Shown here piece by piece: positions 5,143 through 5,796 of a DNA stretch of 5,796 bases. This stretch comes from an uncultured Gaiellaceae bacterium (GTDB taxonomy: Bacteria; Actinomycetota; Thermoleophilia; Gaiellales; Gaiellaceae): contig CATPAS010000321.1 in assembly GCA_955652075.1 (NCBI GenBank), positions 1 to 5,796 on the forward strand. The letters run 5' to 3'. Positions within the stretch are counted from its first letter, which is position 1. Each line of letters begins with the position of its first letter. The position numbers and the translations under genes are program-made. Under the pieces are notes generated by a model. The model was given only the letters and a program-made list of their open reading frames with translations, did not search any database and had not been told where the DNA came from.

Positions 5143-5796
5143 CGTTCCAGCCGCTGGCAGCTCGGGCAGTACCACGTGCCGCGACCGGCGGTGCGGATCT
5201 TTTCGATCGGCGTCCCACAACGCTGGCAGGGTCGCCCTTCGCGCCCGTAGACGCGAAAGCGGTCCTGCATGCGGCCGCGTCCACCGTCGGGGGTCGAGTA
5301 ATCGCGCAGGCTTGCGCCCTGCCGCTTCACTCCGGCTCTCAGCGCGTCCTTGATCGCACGTGTCAGGCGCGCGAGCTCGTCTGCTCGGAGCGTCCCCGCG
5401 GGGCGAAGTGGATGAACCTCCGCCCGCCAGAGCGCTTCGTCGACGTAGATGTTCCCGAGCCCCGCGACCGTTCGCTGATCGAGGAGGGCCGCCTTGATCG
5501 GTGCGCGCCGGCCTTCGAGCCTCTCCGCGAGCCGGCGTGCCGTAAAGGTGCGCCCGAGCGGCTCGGCGCCGAGTCGCGCTTCGAGGTACGGCTCGAGCTC
5601 GCCGGCTTCGAGCAGCTGCCACGTGCCGAAACGGCGGACGTCGCGATAGGCGACGTCCGATCCGTCGTCTATCTTGACAACAGCGCGTCGATGCGGATCG
5701 TCGGCCAGCGTTCCCTTGACCGCGTGCCGCAGACTCCCGGTCATCCGGAGGTGAATCAGGAGCGCCCGCCCCGACTCCAACCGAACGATCAGATAC
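5082..5796 (-). CDS. mutM: Formamidopyrimidine-DNA glycosylase, C-terminal part (runs off right edge)
   Basis: Fpg/MutM is a bifunctional DNA glycosylase/AP lyase that removes 8-oxoguanine and ring-opened purines. The N-terminus with the catalytic Pro and Glu lies beyond the right edge. The visible frame opens with YLIVRLESGRALLIHLRMTG, the usual Fpg strand pair. It continues with AYRDVRRFG, then the helix-two-turn-helix segment VAGLGNIYVDEALWRAEVHP (about 5468-5409), which holds the conserved Asn and DNA-binding residues. It ends in a zinc finger with CQRC and CPSC (Cys codons near 5228, 5219, 5168 and 5159). A TTG at 5780 is not the start, because conserved sequence continues upstream of it. 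About 23 residues follow the zinc finger (Ser/Arg-rich), whereas most family members stop within a few residues; this tail is antisense to the glutaredoxin gene. The family call is secure. Confidence 0.95.
   Translation of the reverse strand, partial: YLIVRLESGRALLIHLRMTGSLRHAVKGTLADDPHRRAVVKIDDGSDVAYRDVRRFGTWQLLEAGELEPYLEARLGAEPLGRTFTARRLAERLEGRRAPIKAALLDQRTVAGLGNIYVDEALWRAEVHPLRPAGTLRADELARLTRAIKDALRAGVKRQGASLRDYSTPDGGRGRMQDRFRVYGREGRPCQRCGTPIEKIRTAGRGTWYCPSCQRLERQAASSSSRRPSRSRRHSSV

Noticed and set aside
4052..5353. Long plus-strand open frame (433 codons) across recO and the glutaredoxin gene.
   Set aside because: Shadow frame opposite recO and out of frame with glutaredoxin; no coherent protein features.
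5778..5780. TTG as start of the DNA glycosylase gene.
   Set aside because: Conserved Fpg sequence (YLIVR) continues upstream to the window edge, and the catalytic N-terminus must lie beyond it.

Overview
The window is a compact, high-GC bacterial chromosomal segment. It holds seven recognisable genes and one small unrecognised membrane-protein gene. Protein style (alanine- and arginine-rich), GTG starts, weak Shine-Dalgarno sequences, a single-chain dimer-type glycyl-tRNA synthetase and the gene set suggest an actinobacterium, perhaps of the Thermoleophilia/Gaiellales type. That lineage call is inferred from sequence style and is not proven. I see no integrase, transposase, CRISPR array, tRNA or rRNA.

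Left part (1-2464). The 5' end of ppdK (pyruvate, phosphate dikinase) runs off the left edge on the minus strand. A divergent peptidase-E-like (S51) gene follows on the plus strand with only 24 bp between the two start codons. Next, on the minus strand, come the gene for the bifunctional PPDK/PEP-synthase regulatory kinase-phosphotransferase and a 54-codon membrane-protein gene coupled to its 3' end by a GTGA stop/start overlap. The dikinase and its presumed regulator are therefore neighbours, separated by two small genes, one of them in opposite orientation.

Middle (2465-2720). The 256-bp divergent gap between the regulator gene and glyS is the only sizeable non-coding stretch. It contains a perfect 12-bp-arm inverted repeat with a 3-nt centre, a second inverted repeat sharing the same GGGAAAC/GTTTCCC core right in front of glyS, and a near-perfect tandem 12-mer between them. 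It may be a small hairpin-bounded repeat element, a structured glyS leader, or both. This is the most interesting part of the window.

Right part (2721-5796). glyS (plus) converges on recO (minus), and their stop codons share bases. A Grx3-like glutaredoxin gene starts divergently from recO. The 3' part of a formamidopyrimidine-DNA glycosylase gene (fpg/mutM, minus) enters from the right edge and overlaps the glutaredoxin gene tail-to-tail by 61 bp.

Functionally the window joins central carbon metabolism (PPDK and its regulator), translation (GlyRS), DNA repair (RecO, Fpg) and redox upkeep (glutaredoxin). The recO-glyS-regulator grouping recalls the neighbourhood known in Firmicutes. These are mostly housekeeping genes. 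I find no convincing new multi-gene system, only several local oddities.
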